Shown: positions 22,832 through 36,004, counted from the stretch's first letter. The stretch is 64,000 bases of DNA from Cryptomeria japonica (GCF_030272615.1 NC_081411.1:207704744-207768743), one strand, 5' to 3'. Notes: generated by a model from the letters alone, not told the origin. A program made the numbers and translations.

Positions 22832-24861
22832 AGAGCATAGGTAAGATTAAATCATGTTTCTAATCAACAACAAATTAGATGGCCGATAAGATTACAGGAC
22901 AAAGTAGCTAATAAAGAAAAATTTGGTATAGGATGCACACTCATATAAATTAAGAAAAGATATTTATATTTTAAAAACATTAGACGCATCTCCATATAAA
23001 GGCACACTCCTTAGTAAAGCTGACCAGACTTTTTTAAAACTCAATATTTGCACTTGTAGTTAGAGGTTCATAATTATGGGATGGATGGAGAAAAATACAC
23101 GTAAATTTACCAATTGCATACACACCAAAAATATATTGTGTTGTTGCACATAAACACAATTCTATTGCATGTTTATAGATGGATTACATCTACCTCATTT
23201 AAGGAGGAATTTAGAAGCATATAGAAAATTCTAGAAATAATTCTTAACCAGTTATGAGGAAAAACTTAAAAAGTTATAACTGCAGATTTAATGGTGGAAA
23301 TTTAAGGCTCACGTGGCAGACTGAAGATTAACGGTGGTAGGGTAGTTGGGATTATAATCTCCAACGCTCCCCCTTAATCACAACTACCATAAATGGTATT
23401 GCATTCTCTAATTCCTTTGTTGATGACTGCAATTTTCTTTTGTCGCATTCTTTGTCTTCAGACTTTCTCAAACCTTATCTTGCTTGATAGCTTCAAACCA
23501 ACTCTAGATCTGTTGCTCTTTTCTTAATCATAATGCCTTTGTATTGGCTTTGTCCAACTGCTACGATAGTCTCTCAAATCTTCAAAATACTCATCTTGAC
23601 CTTCCTTTCTATAGAGGTCTTACAAGACAATGGTTTTCTATGACCCAAAACTTTTGTTGTCTTTGAACATTCAAATATTTCTTGATTACCATCAACATAT
23701 GAATATTTAATCTTAAACAACCTTGTGATCATACCTGTAAGCTTTTGTCAACTTGTCTCATAGCTCCATCCATAATCCATTTCCATGCATTCATTCTTCA
23801 TCTCCTTGTTCCAACATGTCTTCTCACAATGATTTATCAATCCACAAATATTGCATAAATGTACATCCCAAAATCTATCATTTGTGTGTCCTTTCCTGTT
23901 ATAATATGAACATTCTAGACCCTACATCCCTCGAATTGATTTGCATGTACTTGGAACACCGGTATCATACTTTCCTTTACCTGCGACATACCTGAGGGCT
24001 TCATATTTGGGCCTCATTATTATCTCAATTGGATCTTTCATTCCTTGTTCATTCTTTCTCAATCCTTTACCTCTATAACTCATTATTTGCATGATCTTTA
24101 AACCAATATTATCATCAAAACAACTAGAAGTTTTTTTATTAACAACATTACCATCTTCACCATGACAATCTTTATCACTAACATCTTCAACAAATATGTA
24201 CACTTATCAAATGACAAACACAAATATTTTGTACTACTTGAAACATCACAAAATGATTTTGACTTCAAACATTCATTGCCTGTAATAAATGATTGATTTA
24301 GTTGATTGTTTTCTTTTTAATCAAACATTTCTCTTGTTCTAGTTTCTTCATCTTTTCTTCTAAATCATCAACCAACTTCATTATTTGTTCCATTTCTCAT
24401 TCATTTTCTTAATCTCATCAAACATATTTAACTTTTATTCTAACTCTTTATTCTTCTCACCAAATTTAATCAATTTCTTCCAATGCAAAATATGTTCTTC
24501 TTTCAACCACTTTAATGTTTCCTCTAGCTCTTCAATTTTTTCCTTATAATCACTAATTTCTTTTGAAAGTTTATATTTTTATGCTTGTATCTATATTTTA
24601 CTTTTGTTCACTTCTATTAATTCTTCTTTTAAAATATCTATCTCAGAAATTAATATTTTGATTTTTTTCTTCACCTTTTTTCCTATCTTTCTCATAGCAA
24701 CAATCAATTAAACTCACCTTATTCACTTCATCAACAATTTAAATCTTCTAACAACTTTTCAATATCTTTGAACTTCTTTAAAAATGATTATAACTGGGAA
24801 ACATTTGTTATAAAAGGCTAAATATTTCACTAATTTGTTATAAAAGGCTAAATATTTGTTT
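22832..24861 (-). mobile_element. Decayed LTR-element remnant, minus strand
   Basis: CTCCAACGCTCCCCCTTAATCA ends a candidate LTR (left part, about 22850-23363). On the minus strand this is a polypurine tract TTAAGGGGGAGC followed by TTGGAGATTATAATCCC. The interior to the right, on the minus strand, is Lys/Glu-rich with many stops (24300-24760) and includes a G-patch-like frame. There are no zinc knuckles, integrase or reverse transcriptase. A short direct repeat (TTGTTATAAAAGGCTAAATA, at about 24808 and 24837) lies at its right edge. Confidence 0.45.
23922..24203 (-). pseudogene. G-patch-like retroelement frame
   Basis: A 93-residue frame contains IMQIMSYRGKGLRKNEQG and MKDPIEI. The G-patch consensus is a hydrophobic/MG-W/Y pattern followed by GKGLGK.EQGI..PI; here one glycine is replaced by Arg (GLRKNEQG). 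G-patch domains bind nucleic acid and occur in gag/pol ends of some retroelements. The frame is part of the decayed element around it, with stops on either side. The resemblance is by eye only. Confidence 0.5.
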
Positions 24862-25854
24862 TTATTAAATCTGAATAAATTTCCCATAAACATGCATGTA
24901 AACTATGACAAATATTTCTTAATTGAAAAAGAAAGTCTCTATCTCAAAATGAAACACATTGAAAAAGAAAAAACAATTCCAAACAACTACCATTCCTAGT
25001 CGCCCTTAAAGCATATTACATGTGAATGAAGCGGAACCTTGACAATATTGTGTAGAATGTATCACAATGTTTTATAACAAAAATAAATTCATAATAATTA
25101 GTGAATTGAAATGACATTAGACAAGTTGTCAAAATTTGCTTCTTATTTAGACTCAACCTCTGAAGGATAGATAATAAATTTAACTAATGTCACTCATTAG
25201 CATAGTATAAGACTGTTGGTGACTTTTCCTAGGTCCTTACTATATGAGTACAAAAGATTTATATCTAATATAGAAAAATTTTAAATATTTGATTAAACTT
25301 TCAACAATATTTTATTTTTATTTTTTACATTTTTGTAATTTTAAATATCTTTTCTTTCTTAGTTTTTCAATGATTTATGTTTTGTAAGATATTAATAACT
25401 TTTATATGAGAATTTTATCAAATGTAGAAGATAAATAATGCTATATTTTCATTCCTCGCAATTTTTTAAGGAAGGGAGCATAATTTGCAATTCTAAACAT
25501 TTATATTAAACCCCTAAAAAGTAAGAGATATTTGATGTATTGAAAGCCTATAACATATGTTTATATTGGTTTTATGAATTAGTACATCGAAAATTAGATT
25601 GCAAAAATATGATAATAAAATTGCATGCAATACCACGACTACCTAGCAAAAACACAAAACCCAACATAGCATAATATGATAAATAATTGAAGTTGAAGAT
25701 GGTATCCATCTCAAATAGTAAAAAAAAAGGGAAACTGGAAAGACACGAAAATCATTATGTGTATCTAGATGATTGTTGCACTAATAACTCAAGAGGTACA
25801 AGGTCAGCATATGGAAAATATGCTACAAGCCCATCTAACTGATAGACTAATGTG
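24862..25854. other. AT-rich DNA before the Helitron, no gene seen
   Basis: No recognisable coding or structural feature. Near 25750 the sequence ATTATGTGTATCTAGATGATTGTTGCACTAATAACT resembles one at about 45105-45140, so this border sequence belongs to a dispersed repeat. Confidence 0.4.
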
Positions 25855-27279
25855 GTTTGGAACCAAATTGAGGGGTACAAGGTCATATTAGACCAAATTT
25901 CATACAAAATTGATAGGCATGCTTCATCAAATAGGCTCTCCTACAATATCCTTCACATTGAGTGCTACAAATGTGTATTGGCTTGATTTGCATGCATTAA
26001 TGTCAAGAAAACCGCAAATTAATCCACGAGAAGCTCAACTTTGCTAAAAACAAAATGTCATAGACTATCGTCATATAGTCGCGTACTACATGCACGTAAG
26101 ACATTCAATATTTAGAAAAAAAAAATCTAGAAAAAAGGAATAATATAAAATATAATTGGATTAGATATGAGAGGCAACATAAGGGGTCACCACATGTGCA
26201 TGGGTTCGTCTGGAGGAATGAAGCACCAAATATGGACAACATTGATTGGTCAAATGAAGAGAAATGAAAAAAGGCTAAATGATATTTTCATTCCATTGTT
26301 CATGCATGGACTCCTAGACAAGATCCACATCAACAAAATATACAGGCATGTACACAAAAATTCAAACATATATATCTAATATATCACATAAACTTCTTAT
26401 ACTTTATAATATAACTAATGCATTCATTTATAATTCATATTGTAGTCATTCCATAGTTTCCTTCAACATCCATGTCTAAAAAATACAACACAGCTTGCAG
26501 AGATATATATTGAACACAACTATGAAGAGATACTAAACTATGTAGAATGACACATAGTTTGTAGGGAGGGTGCATGCCTACAAAAGAAAGGAGGAAGAAT
26601 GGTTTTCAAGTAAGTATTTCATTAGTAAGAATATTAATACAATGTTTAAATATATAAAAAATTATGCAAATTAATAAAATATATGAGTTCATATTTATTA
26701 CAGGTATAATGCTCCTTGGCCATTGAATCTAGGGGGTTCCAGATCATATAAAGACAGAAATGGGAGAAAAAAAATTGAACCAACAAAAAATGATCAAAGA
26801 GTGAATACACATAATTGCTACATACTGCAATTGTGGAGAACAAATATAAATTGGCAACCTATTCTTTCCAAACATTTAGTAATAAAATATATTATAAAGT
26901 TTGTAGCAAAAGCAAAGAAAAGCTCATAAACATACAACCAAATGTTGATGTGCCTATCAAACATGGAAAATCTTGATGATTTGGTTACATGAGCATATAG
27001 AAGACTTCTAACCGAGACAATTATATAAAGTGAAATCGGAGCTCAAGAAACATGTCACATGTTGCTAAAACTTCCATTAGTAGAGAGTAGTAGAATATTT
27101 GTTAATCTAAATGTTTCACATGAAGTAATCAAACCTGTAGCTATACATATTGAAGAGAACAATGAAGAACAAATGATATATCTCATTGATGGATATAAAA
27201 CAAGGCCTCCTTCTATGGAAGATGTCTCATTGATTGATGCAGCCATATCATGGATATATAATCCTAAAGAAGAATAGAA
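25855..27279 (+). pseudogene. Helitron Rep-like (Helitron_like_N) region, decayed
   Basis: Joined fragments in order code FGTKLRGTRSY...HALMSR (25855-26135), IWTTLIGQMKRNEKRLNDIF and PLFMHG (26167-26379), AEIDIE-type sequence near 26480-26560, then RVNTHNCYILQLWRTNINW, QPILSKHLVIKYIIKFVAK (26723-26929) and PLVESSRIFVNLNVSHEVIK (27059-27277). This is the plant Helitron helicase-like replicase, which nicks DNA with paired tyrosines in rolling-circle transposition. Here the tyrosine motif reads KYIIKF, with Phe where the second copy at 53560 keeps Tyr (KYITMY). Several stops and frameshifts interrupt it. Two stretches (26380-26440 and 26612-26703) may be old introns. Confidence 0.8.
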
Positions 27280-27849
27280 AATAAATGGGAACGGAGACAA
27301 AATGCATCTATTATCAGATTTTTCCATAGGTTTATATCCATTCATCTATGTGAGTTAGATAAATGGATTGGCTTTTTTCTAGAGGAGTTATTATTGTACA
27401 AACTATTCCATGACATAGAAAGAGATATTAGTCATGATAATGACTCCATAATAGCAAAGTGGGAATCATTCAACTACAATCCTTGGCATGTGGAATGAAC
27501 AACAACTATACAAAATGTTGAAAATACCAAGGATTTTTAAATTGAAGATGATGAACCTATTTGAATAAATACCATAGAGTATGAATGGGAGATTATATCT
27601 GGATTGTGTCATGGTCAAAATATACAAGTTTCTGAAATAGATATTTTGGGTAGAAGAGACATTGATAGACATACAAATTGGTCTCATGACTATCAAGGTG
27701 AAGAGTATATAGTTAGAGCAATTAATTTCATAAACAACATGAGAGATCATGGATGTCTCACACATAAAAATGTACCACAATCCATCAACTACACAAATCT
27801 CAGTGCTAAATAAAGAAAAGAAATCAACATAATTATGACACACTACCAT

Positions 27850-29262
27850 ACAAATCAAAATAGAGAGACATTATTCATGATAATATAAGGAACAACAAGA
27901 ACAAGAAAGTCATATTTAATTGGTGTCATTAGTCGAGCTCTTCAAAATGCAACAAACTGTGTCATTCTCCCCTTCTATTACTTGGACCAATAGGAGTTGC
28001 AACATTCAATATAGGAGCCTATACCATTCATTCAAAATTGAAAATCCTAATACGAGATTTTGCTCAGCTAAAAGGAAGAATACTTACAAGTTTTCAAGAA
28101 GAGATAGAACATATCAAATATATTTGGATTGATGAAATGAGCTTCATTGGTCAAAACATGCTGGAAAACATAGATTCTCGACTCTGACAAGCATTCCCAA
28201 TAAATGCACATAGAGGCTTTGTAGGTACATCTTTCATTATGACTAACGAAACAACCTATTTTATATAATTCATATCTATAAAACTTATATAATATTACTA
28301 TATAGTTTTTTTTAAAAATTGGTGAATTATCTTTCAACAATATCTATGATTTTGGTTGGAGATTTGGGTCAGTTGCCTCCAGTCAATGGTAGGTCGACAT
28401 ATAACAGCAATAGACGGGAAAATTTACTATGAAAGGAATTCAAAACTATGATTACATTAGATTAAAAAAATTATACAAGATGGAGAAAACATACAAGAAC
28501 AAATATTTCATCAACTTTTGACAAATCTAAGTGATGCAAACCCAAACATTGATGACTAGAGATTGCTTATGACAAGAACCCCTTTAAGCATAGATGTTGC
28601 AAGTAATGATGAGTTTAACAATACTATCCATTTATTCTCCACAAATGAAAATGTTCATAATCATAATAACAAAATGTTATATCCATTGAAGCATCCTATT
28701 GCATGCAAGGTTGCAACAAAAAGTAGCAAGTGCACATCCAACCGCAGATTACTCAAGTGATGAACTTGATCTAGAGATATTGGTTAGTAAGAATTCAAGG
28801 GTCATGTTGACTTCAAATCTTTGGACAAAATAAAGACTTGTAAATGGAGCTTTGGGATATATTTGAGATATTGTCTACAAACCAGGAAGTTCCCCACCTG
28901 AACCACCAACATATGTAATGGTTGAGTTTTACAATTATTCGGGAATACCATTTAAAGATAACCATCCAAATACAATTCCAATAACAACAATGCAAAGAGG
29001 CAGAACATATTAATTACCATTAAGATTGGCATGTGCATTGACAATACATAAATCTCAAGGATTAACTCTTTCAAAAGCCATAGTTGATACATGACCGAGA
29101 GAAAGAATGAGATTGATATTTTTTGCAATATCTTATGTAAAGTCTCTAGAAGGTTTGAGAATAATGTCGGCATTCACATATGACCGTTATGAAAAAATGG
29201 AAAAGGGTAAACAACTTGCCAAGCATAAAGCTAAAGAAAACAAATTGAAATTTAGAACATAA
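27850..29262 (+). pseudogene. Helitron PIF1-type helicase region, decayed
   Basis: In order: a worn Walker A at 27889-27912 (GTTRTRKSYLI where PIF1 helicases have GTAGTGKS), Walker B WIDEMSFIG near 28122, GDLGQLPPVN near 28360, LLMTRTPLSIDV...NEFNN-type sequence at 28563-28757, then ALTIHKSQGLTLSKAIVDT near 29040 and FAISYVKSLEGL. These are motifs I, II, III and VI of the PIF1/RecD-like 5'-3' helicase found fused to the Helitron Rep. Loss of the Walker A glycines and many stops show that it is dead. It continues the same element as 25855-27279. Confidence 0.8.
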
Positions 29263-29616
29263 TTGATGTAATATATTTTTCTCCAAATTTCCTCCATGGA
29301 TTTTATGTTTTTTAATACAAATATCATATCTAATATCACTTTCTCAAAATATTATATAAAAAAAATCATCCATTTCATTGTGCATAAAGAAAATGACAAT
29401 TCAAAAATCTCAAAAAATAAAACTAGTTTGAAATAAATTATCATTAATAAATGTTGAATTTTTATCACAATAATAATTTATAGCATTGTAATATACAATT
29501 ATATGCTTTCACAATGTCTATGAGAGAAACTTTAACTAAAAATGGTTTAACATTGATCAAAATCAAGTTTATTTGATTATTTCCATTTCATCACTTACAT
29601 CATTTTATGAATAAAA

Positions 29617-30078
29617 TTCATGTAACCTTACATGATTTTTTTTGTTATGATAAAGAGGAATACTACATATATGTTTTTCTATTCTATTTCCTATTTAATT
29701 GCATACATTTACTTCAAATGAAGAAAATGTCTATATATTTATCTCATTAACTCACCTTAACATATATATTGCCTTTAAGTTTAAAATATTTATCTTCTAC
29801 TATTCAATATTGATTTAAAAGCTAAAAATGGTTTTCAAATATGTAGCATTTTCTAAATATACATCATGTAACATTGCATCATTTTTTTTATGATAAAGAG
29901 AAATGCTACATATATGTTTTTGTAATCTATTTCCTATTTAACAACATGCATTTACTTCAAATGAAGAAAATTTCTATAAATTTATCTAATTAACTCACCT
30001 TAACATATATTGCCTTTAAGTTTTAAGTTTAAAATATTTATCTTCTACTATTCAATATTGATTTAAAAGATCAAAATA
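29617..30078. repeat. Tandem duplication, about 243-bp period
   Basis: TTTACTTCAAATGAAGAAAAT, AACTCACCTTAACATATAT, TTGCCTTTAAGTTT and CTACTATTCAATATTGATTT occur twice (ACTTCAAATG at 29711 and 29954). The two units differ by small indels. They lie between the end of the Helitron helicase and the long inverted repeat; no coding. Confidence 0.8.
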
Positions 30079-30160
30079 ATTTCCATGCAGGTGAGTAAGA
30101 TGTCACATAATGTGCGTGCATGGGTGTCCAATTGGTTGACAAAGTACACTACCATCTTCC

Positions 30161-31110
30161 ATTCAATGTCATCCTTTGTATAGAGGAATTAAGGGTTCGC
30201 TATTAGTTGCGATAAAAAATGGTTAATAGAAATAACAAAAATGGACTAAACAATATTCAAATAAAACTCGATAATTATGCTTTATAATTTAACTTCCTCT
30301 ATGGTTCCAAGGTGAAAATGAACTTAGATGTAAAATTTTATAATCTACAAATTAGGATTATAGATTTATGTGACTGGCTAGTTTCTCAATACCATGAGCT
30401 TTGAGACCTTTACCTTGTTGGATGTATCTAGAAAGTCACTATTAGGCCAACAGTGACAATAAAAAAACACAATCTATCTTATCAACTCAATATGAAGTTC
30501 ATGAGATTTCTTAAGGGACAATCACAAATTAGTTATCGCATAGGACCACTTGAAGAATGGTTGCTTGTTACTTTTAAGTTTAATTATTCAATCAGATTCA
30601 TGGTGTATTAGGTCTTGCCATCATTTAGGTTGTTACATGTCGTGAAGTCCAACATAACAATCAAAGTTTAGGCTCTTCTTCATGATATTGAAAATGAAGA
30701 GATATTACTCGTGCATAAATGGTTAACAAAGTAAAAATTTCCTACAAATTTTGAAAAACTATCTACACATTGCATCTATGACTAAATTCAATGCTTATAA
30801 TATAGTATAGATGTTGTTTAAAAGATAAACTGCTATTTGAATGATTCACCAAGTGATTTTTTCCCTTTTTAAAATATCATTTTTATAAATGATTCCAAAT
30901 TTTAATTTGCATAATATTTTACAAATGTTGTTATCATAGTTCTAAAAAGTGTGATATTGCCTTTATCTCATTTTGATTATCAATAATTTAAATTTAACCA
31001 AAATTAAATTAAAAAACATCATCTATCATTGAATTTATTTGCATCTCATACTTCATTATTGAATATATAAATATTGCATATTTTCAAATTTGATATCTCT
31101 CGGTGTACAA
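30161..31110 (+). repeat. Left arm of a long inverted repeat
   Basis: Matches the reverse complement of 34125-35997, minus the insertion in that arm. Shared blocks include CTACC.TCTTCCATTCAATG, GATTTCTTAAGGGACAATCA, CATCATCTATCA and AAATTTAACCAAAATTAA. In plus frame it codes a broken version of the protein seen at 35610-35942 on the other strand (NFLYGSKVKMNLDVKFYNLQ). The family of that protein is not recognised. Confidence 0.8.
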
Positions 31111-31213
31111 TATTCAATGTTTGGTTAAGGTTAAGCATGTTATCATTTAATTTGTTTGCACGTCATACTTTATCATTGAATGGAATGGTCAAGTGAAAAT
31201 GTCATGATGGAAA

Positions 31214-32620
31214 GTGCCTAGCGAGTGGCATCCGGGAGGAACAATTGAGGATAGGCAAGAGTTACATAATATTTTAGCTGGAAGGGCATGCAGTTCTTTG
31301 GAGGAGAAGGATTCCCTAGCCTGGGGGTTGGATCCTAAAGGAAAATTCTCTTTCTCTTTGGGCTATCAAGAGTTGGACAAACAAGTGTACGTGAGAGAAG
31401 GGGTTACTTGGTGGAAGCGGTTTTGGAGTCATTTCTCTTGCCCAAAATGTAACTTTTTATGTGGTTGGTTGCTTGGAGTTCTGTTGTCTCACTTGGGATA
31501 ATTTGAGAAGGAGAGGTTTTATCGGTCCCTCTACGTGTTTCCTATGTAGGCAAAGTGAAGAAATCTCTTCACATCTTTTCTTATATTTTCCTTTTGTGAA
31601 GGAAATTTGGCACTGTTGGTGGTGGGTGTCGCAAAAGGATTGCTTCCATGTTTCCTCGCTGCATGAATTGTGGGATCATGTAGGGAACTTTTTGACCAAG
31701 GCCTCTTTTCTTCACATTGCCTGGGAGATAGGACCTTCATTTATTTTATGGAATATTCAGTTGGAGAGGAACAAAAGAATATTTCAAGGGAAATGAATGC
31801 CAAGCCACCAACTTTGGATGCATATTATGAGCAACTTGCAGGTTACTATCCTTGCAAATTGTGATTTGTCTATTCTAGTAGATGTCAGAGATCGGGATGT
31901 TATTCATAGGTTAGATTTGGATGGGTGTCAAGGTAGGCCACCCCCTTCTAAGGTTGGTACTCAGACCAAGAGAAAGGTTAGATGGGATGGTTGTTGTGCT
32001 CCCCCTCCCCCTAGGGTTTTGAAGATAAATTTTGAGGGCTCATCTCATGGAAATCCTGGGCATGCTGGAATTAGGAGAGTTGGCAAGGACAATGATGGAG
32101 TAGTTTAGTTTTTTTTTCCTCTTATAAGGGATATCAAACTAATAACTTGATGGAGGCCCACGTGATTCTTCAGGCTTTGGAGAAGTGTTGTATCTTGGGA
32201 TGGAGAAAGATTGTTGTTGAGACGGATTTGCAAATCATTGTACATATGTTATCTAGACAACAGTTGGAGGGTGTGAGTTGGAAATTAGAATGTGTGGTGA
32301 GGCAAATCTTTAGGCTTTGTGGTTCTCTGGCCTTTGTTATTTTTTTCCATATTATGGAACAAGGTGGCAGATTGTTTGGTTCATTGGGCTTCTGAGCAGG
32401 TTGGTCAGTGTCATGTGTAGGATTGGGGACAGTTCTCCTTGGATAATGTTAGGATGCTTAAAGACTTAGTTATGGAGGGTATGTGTAGGAATGTGGGTAT
32501 GGTGGGTGAGAGATGATTCTTGGTTCTTATATTTTTTGGTTTTGTTGGGTTACATTCTCTCTTTTTCTTTGTAACGTTCTCTTCTGATTAATAAAACTTT
32601 TACCCCTTTTGTTTTTCTTT
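31214..32620 (+). pseudogene. LINE fragment B: zf-RVT and RNase H domains
   Basis: 31214-31864 in two frames codes WHPGGTIEDRQ, LAWGLDPKGKFSFSLGY, then WDNLRRRGFIGPSTCFLCRQ and SHLFLYFPFVKEIW. This is the reverse-transcriptase zinc-binding region at the C-terminal side of plant LINE ORF2. 31980-32395 codes PPPPRVLKINFEG.S.GNPG.AGI and LMEAHVILQAL, an RNase H with the first Asp changed to Glu (NFEG instead of NFDG). The 3' end has ATTAATAAAACTTTTACCCC near 32590-32605. No reverse transcriptase remains upstream. Confidence 0.8.
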
Positions 32621-32627
32621 TAAATGG

Positions 32628-34095
32628 GCTTGCTTGGGGTAATCCAAAATCTAAGAAGGTGAAGGTGGTGGAGTGGTCTAAGCCAAGGGAAGGATGGTAT
32701 AAAATTAACTTTGATGGGGCCTCCAAGAGTAACCCAAGACCATCAGGAGCTAGATTTGTGACATGAGATTAGGAGGAAAATATTGTAGCAATTGGAGCTT
32801 CAAAACTTATAGAGGGAACAAACAATGAAGTTGAGGCTTGGGAATCTATTGAAGTATTGAAAATGGAGAACAAATTAGGCTTCTTGAAAATACAGCTTGA
32901 AGGAGATTCCTTGATTATTATTAATGCAATAAATTAGGGTGAAATACATGCCTAGAATTTGAATAAATATATAACTATTGCAAGAATTTATTAGAAACTT
33001 TGAGGAAATTGAAGTTGGGCATGTGATGAGATTAGGGAACAGAGTGGCGAGCAGACTATCAAAATGGGCAATGACTCTTGATGATGGGCCAAAAAGTATG
33101 GTGGAAGATTTTTTCGTAATCTTGAGCTCGATCATTGACTTGGAATAGTACATTGTCATTTTCAAAAGCTATTAATGAAAGGGTGTGGTGGTGGGGTGAT
33201 GTGACATGGGTAGCACTTGGTGCTCGGATGGGTGGTGATTGTATTTTACTATGGAGGCCACCTTTTCCTTGATTACGCCAAGACAAAAATTAACATTTGT
33301 GGGAAAATTCATTAATAAAAGAATGAAAAATATTTTTAGATTTGATGAAGATGTTTTCATTCAGATAAAGGAAATTCTTTTGGTTGAAGAGTTTATGATG
33401 ACTAGACACAAGTACAGGATGAATATAGATATTTTGTCAATGGTGGGAATGTGTGGGTTGGAGGTTGGATGAAAGGAAGATATTGAATGTGTGTTGAAGG
33501 GTTATGCGAAAAATGATTGGATGTATGGTATGCAGTCAATGTTGAAAAGGGCAATTTCAAGGGAAGGGTTTATGCTTGCAAAGGTGACCAAGGATATAGA
33601 TGAGAAGACTCCACAATAGTTGATGTCATTTATTCACTGGGTGTAGGGGATGAATAAGAATGAATGTCGGATGAAAGTGTATATTGGTTGGGATTAGTTG
33701 ATTCATTACCTGTGGGCGAAGGAATGAGAGTGAGCCTAAGGAAAGAGGAAGGCGGGGTTGAAGGAAGAACTAGAAGCAAGATTCAAGATGAAAGACCAAT
33801 GGGTTAATGGGCCTTTGAAAAAAGTGAGGAAGAAACGAAAAGAAAAACACTTTTTTTGTTTAAAGCTTGTCTAAATGTAGTTACTTGATTAAATTTTATA
33901 TGTTTTAAGCTATTAAATTATATAAATGGGTGTATAGCCTAGCAGAATACTAGTAGGTAGGGGTAGGGTTTTGGTTGATGCTTTGTCAGACTATAGGCAT
34001 CATTTTGGAGCAAATTTTGGCAATGTTTCTTTGTGATGTGGGATAGATGATACTATAACTTATGTACTTTATTTTGAATGTCAATAAAAAAACAT
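32628..34095 (+). pseudogene. LINE fragment C: RNase H and 3' end
   Basis: From 32700 the plus strand reads GWYKINFDGASKSNPRPSGA and EVEAWESIEVLKMENKLG, then LEGDSLIIINAI, with stops. That is plant LINE RNase H with its first Asp kept (NFDG). A further weakly coding stretch (33239-33472 and on to about 33830) follows before the 3' end CATCATTTTGGAGCAAATTT...AATAAAAAAACATATAAC at 33990-34095. It begins only some 20 bases after the 3' end of fragment B, so two truncated LINEs are stacked in the same orientation. Confidence 0.7.
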
Positions 34096-34124
34096 ATAAC
34101 TAGCATACCTATATTTTTAAAAAT

Positions 34125-35997
34125 CTAAGTACGCTGAGAGATATCAATTTTGAAGATATAGAATATTTATATAATCATTGATAAAGTATGAAGTGCAATT
34201 AAATTCATTGATAGATGATGTTTTTTAATTAATTTTGGTTAAATTTAAATTAATAATAATTAAAATGAGATAAAGGCAATATCATAATTTTTAGAGGTAT
34301 AATAACAATATTTGTAAAATATCATGCAAATTAAAAATTTGGAACTATTTATCAAAATGATATTTTAAAAAGGAAAAAAAACCACTTAGCTAATCATTCA
34401 CGAAGTAGTAATAACTATTAAACAACATTCTGCCTAGTAATAAACTTCTGCTAGCAATCCAAAGATATGATTTATGGGAGGGTAATGCACATATTGGGGG
34501 TATTTTCCCGCGGAATTTTCTTCTATCCAGACATATCTTCATGTCAGTCTCTGACAACATCAAACACACTTGGAGATGCATAATTTTTCATATATCCAAA
34601 GTGCTTTGGATAGGCATCATAGGGAAATTGGGCAAGAAATGATTACCTTGATAAAGAAAAAGACTAATGCCTTGTTAATTCTAATGAATGCGGAACTCCC
34701 TGATGTGAATCCACACCCATAGCCATTAGTGCCTGATTTAAATGTTGCCCTAGGGCTTGTGTTATTGCAGGGTTCTAATGAAGCTGCAGGATCTGCTCAA
34801 GTTTGAGCTACTGTTGATAGGGGCTCGATGCAAGAACAACAAGATGAAAACATCCAACTAATGGATGAGTAAGGCAGAGGGTAATTTTTTGTGATCCCCA
34901 TTTTGATGACTATAAATATGGATGATTGGTGATTCTACATTTCAAAAATTGCAGAGGATGGCCGCGTTGCCAACTTATAAGTATATGTATAGAATTAACT
35001 GTTAATCGAGTTAAACTCTTTTGGATTGTAGTGAGATTGAGACATATATGTAGTCTTGCAGCCAATTGAAAAAATTGGTAAACTTGGTTTTGTAAAAATG
35101 ATATTTATATCATATCATTAGTTTAGCTTCATTAGGTTAGCATTAGTTTTATTTAGGGGATTTCAATTGTAATTGAAGCTATAACTGGAGGTTTTCTTTT
35201 TTCTAGTTCTTTCCTATTGATATGCTTTTCGAACCAAATTTTTGTATCCTATTACTATATTAATATATATGTGGCTTGTCACCTTGCCAAAAAAAAAAGC
35301 TATTAAACAACATTTATCTATATTATAAGCATTGAATTTAGTCATAGATACAATGTGTAAATAGGTTTTCCAAATTTGTAGCGAATTTTTACTTTGTTAA
35401 CCATTTATGCACTGAAATATCTCTTCATTTTCAATATCATGAAGAAGATCCTAAACTTTGATTGTTATGTTGGAAGTCACAGCATATAATTTAGGTATCC
35501 TATAGTGAACATGTAACAACCTGAATGATGGCATGACTTGATGCTTTGTGAATCTGATTGAATAATTAAACTTAAGAGTATCAAGCAACCATTCTTCAAG
35601 TAGTCCTATCTAAAAACTAATTTGTGATTGTCCCTTAAGAAATCTCATGAACTTCATATCGAGTTGTTCAAATAGATTGTGTTTTTTAATTGTCAAAGTT
35701 GGCCTAATAATGACCTTCCAGATACATCCAGCAAGGTAAAGGTCTCGAAGCTCATGGTATTGAGAAATTGGCCAATCACATAAATTTATAATCTCAATTT
35801 GTAGATTATAAAATATTACATCTAAGTTCATTTTCACTTTGGGATCATAGAGGAAGTTAAAGTATAAAACATAATTATCGAATTTTTTTTTACTATTATT
35901 TGGTCCATTTTTGTCAATTTTACTCATCATTTTTTCTCTCAACTAGTAGTGGACACTTAATTCCTCTATACGAAGGATGGCATTGAATGGAAGACGG
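34125..35997 (-). repeat. Right arm of the long inverted repeat (interrupted)
   Basis: Reverse complement of the left arm, split by the LINE at 34430-35299. It contains a 110-residue open frame on the minus strand (35942-35610, MREKMMSKIDKNGPNNSKKK...WPISQYHELRDLYLAGC). The left arm has the same protein with stops (NGLNN.., WLVSQYHEL). I do not recognise the family; it may belong to the element that makes the arms. Confidence 0.8.
34430..35299 (+). mobile_element. 5'-truncated LINE insertion with 15-bp target duplication
   Basis: The 870-bp insert ends in a run of about ten A plus G. It is flanked by the perfect direct repeat CTATTAAACAACATT at 34415-34429 and 35300-35314. The left arm of the inverted repeat shows the site without it. 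Poly(A) and a 15-bp duplication are the marks of LINE target-primed insertion. The content is only 3'-terminal sequence with many stops. It ends TATTAATATATATGTGGCTTGTCACCTTGCC before the A tail. Confidence 0.9.
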
Positions 35998-36004
35998 TAG
36001 TGAT

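Noticed and set aside
27466-27858. 130-residue minus-strand frame
   Set aside because: Lies opposite the decayed plus-strand Helitron coding sequence and has no domain.
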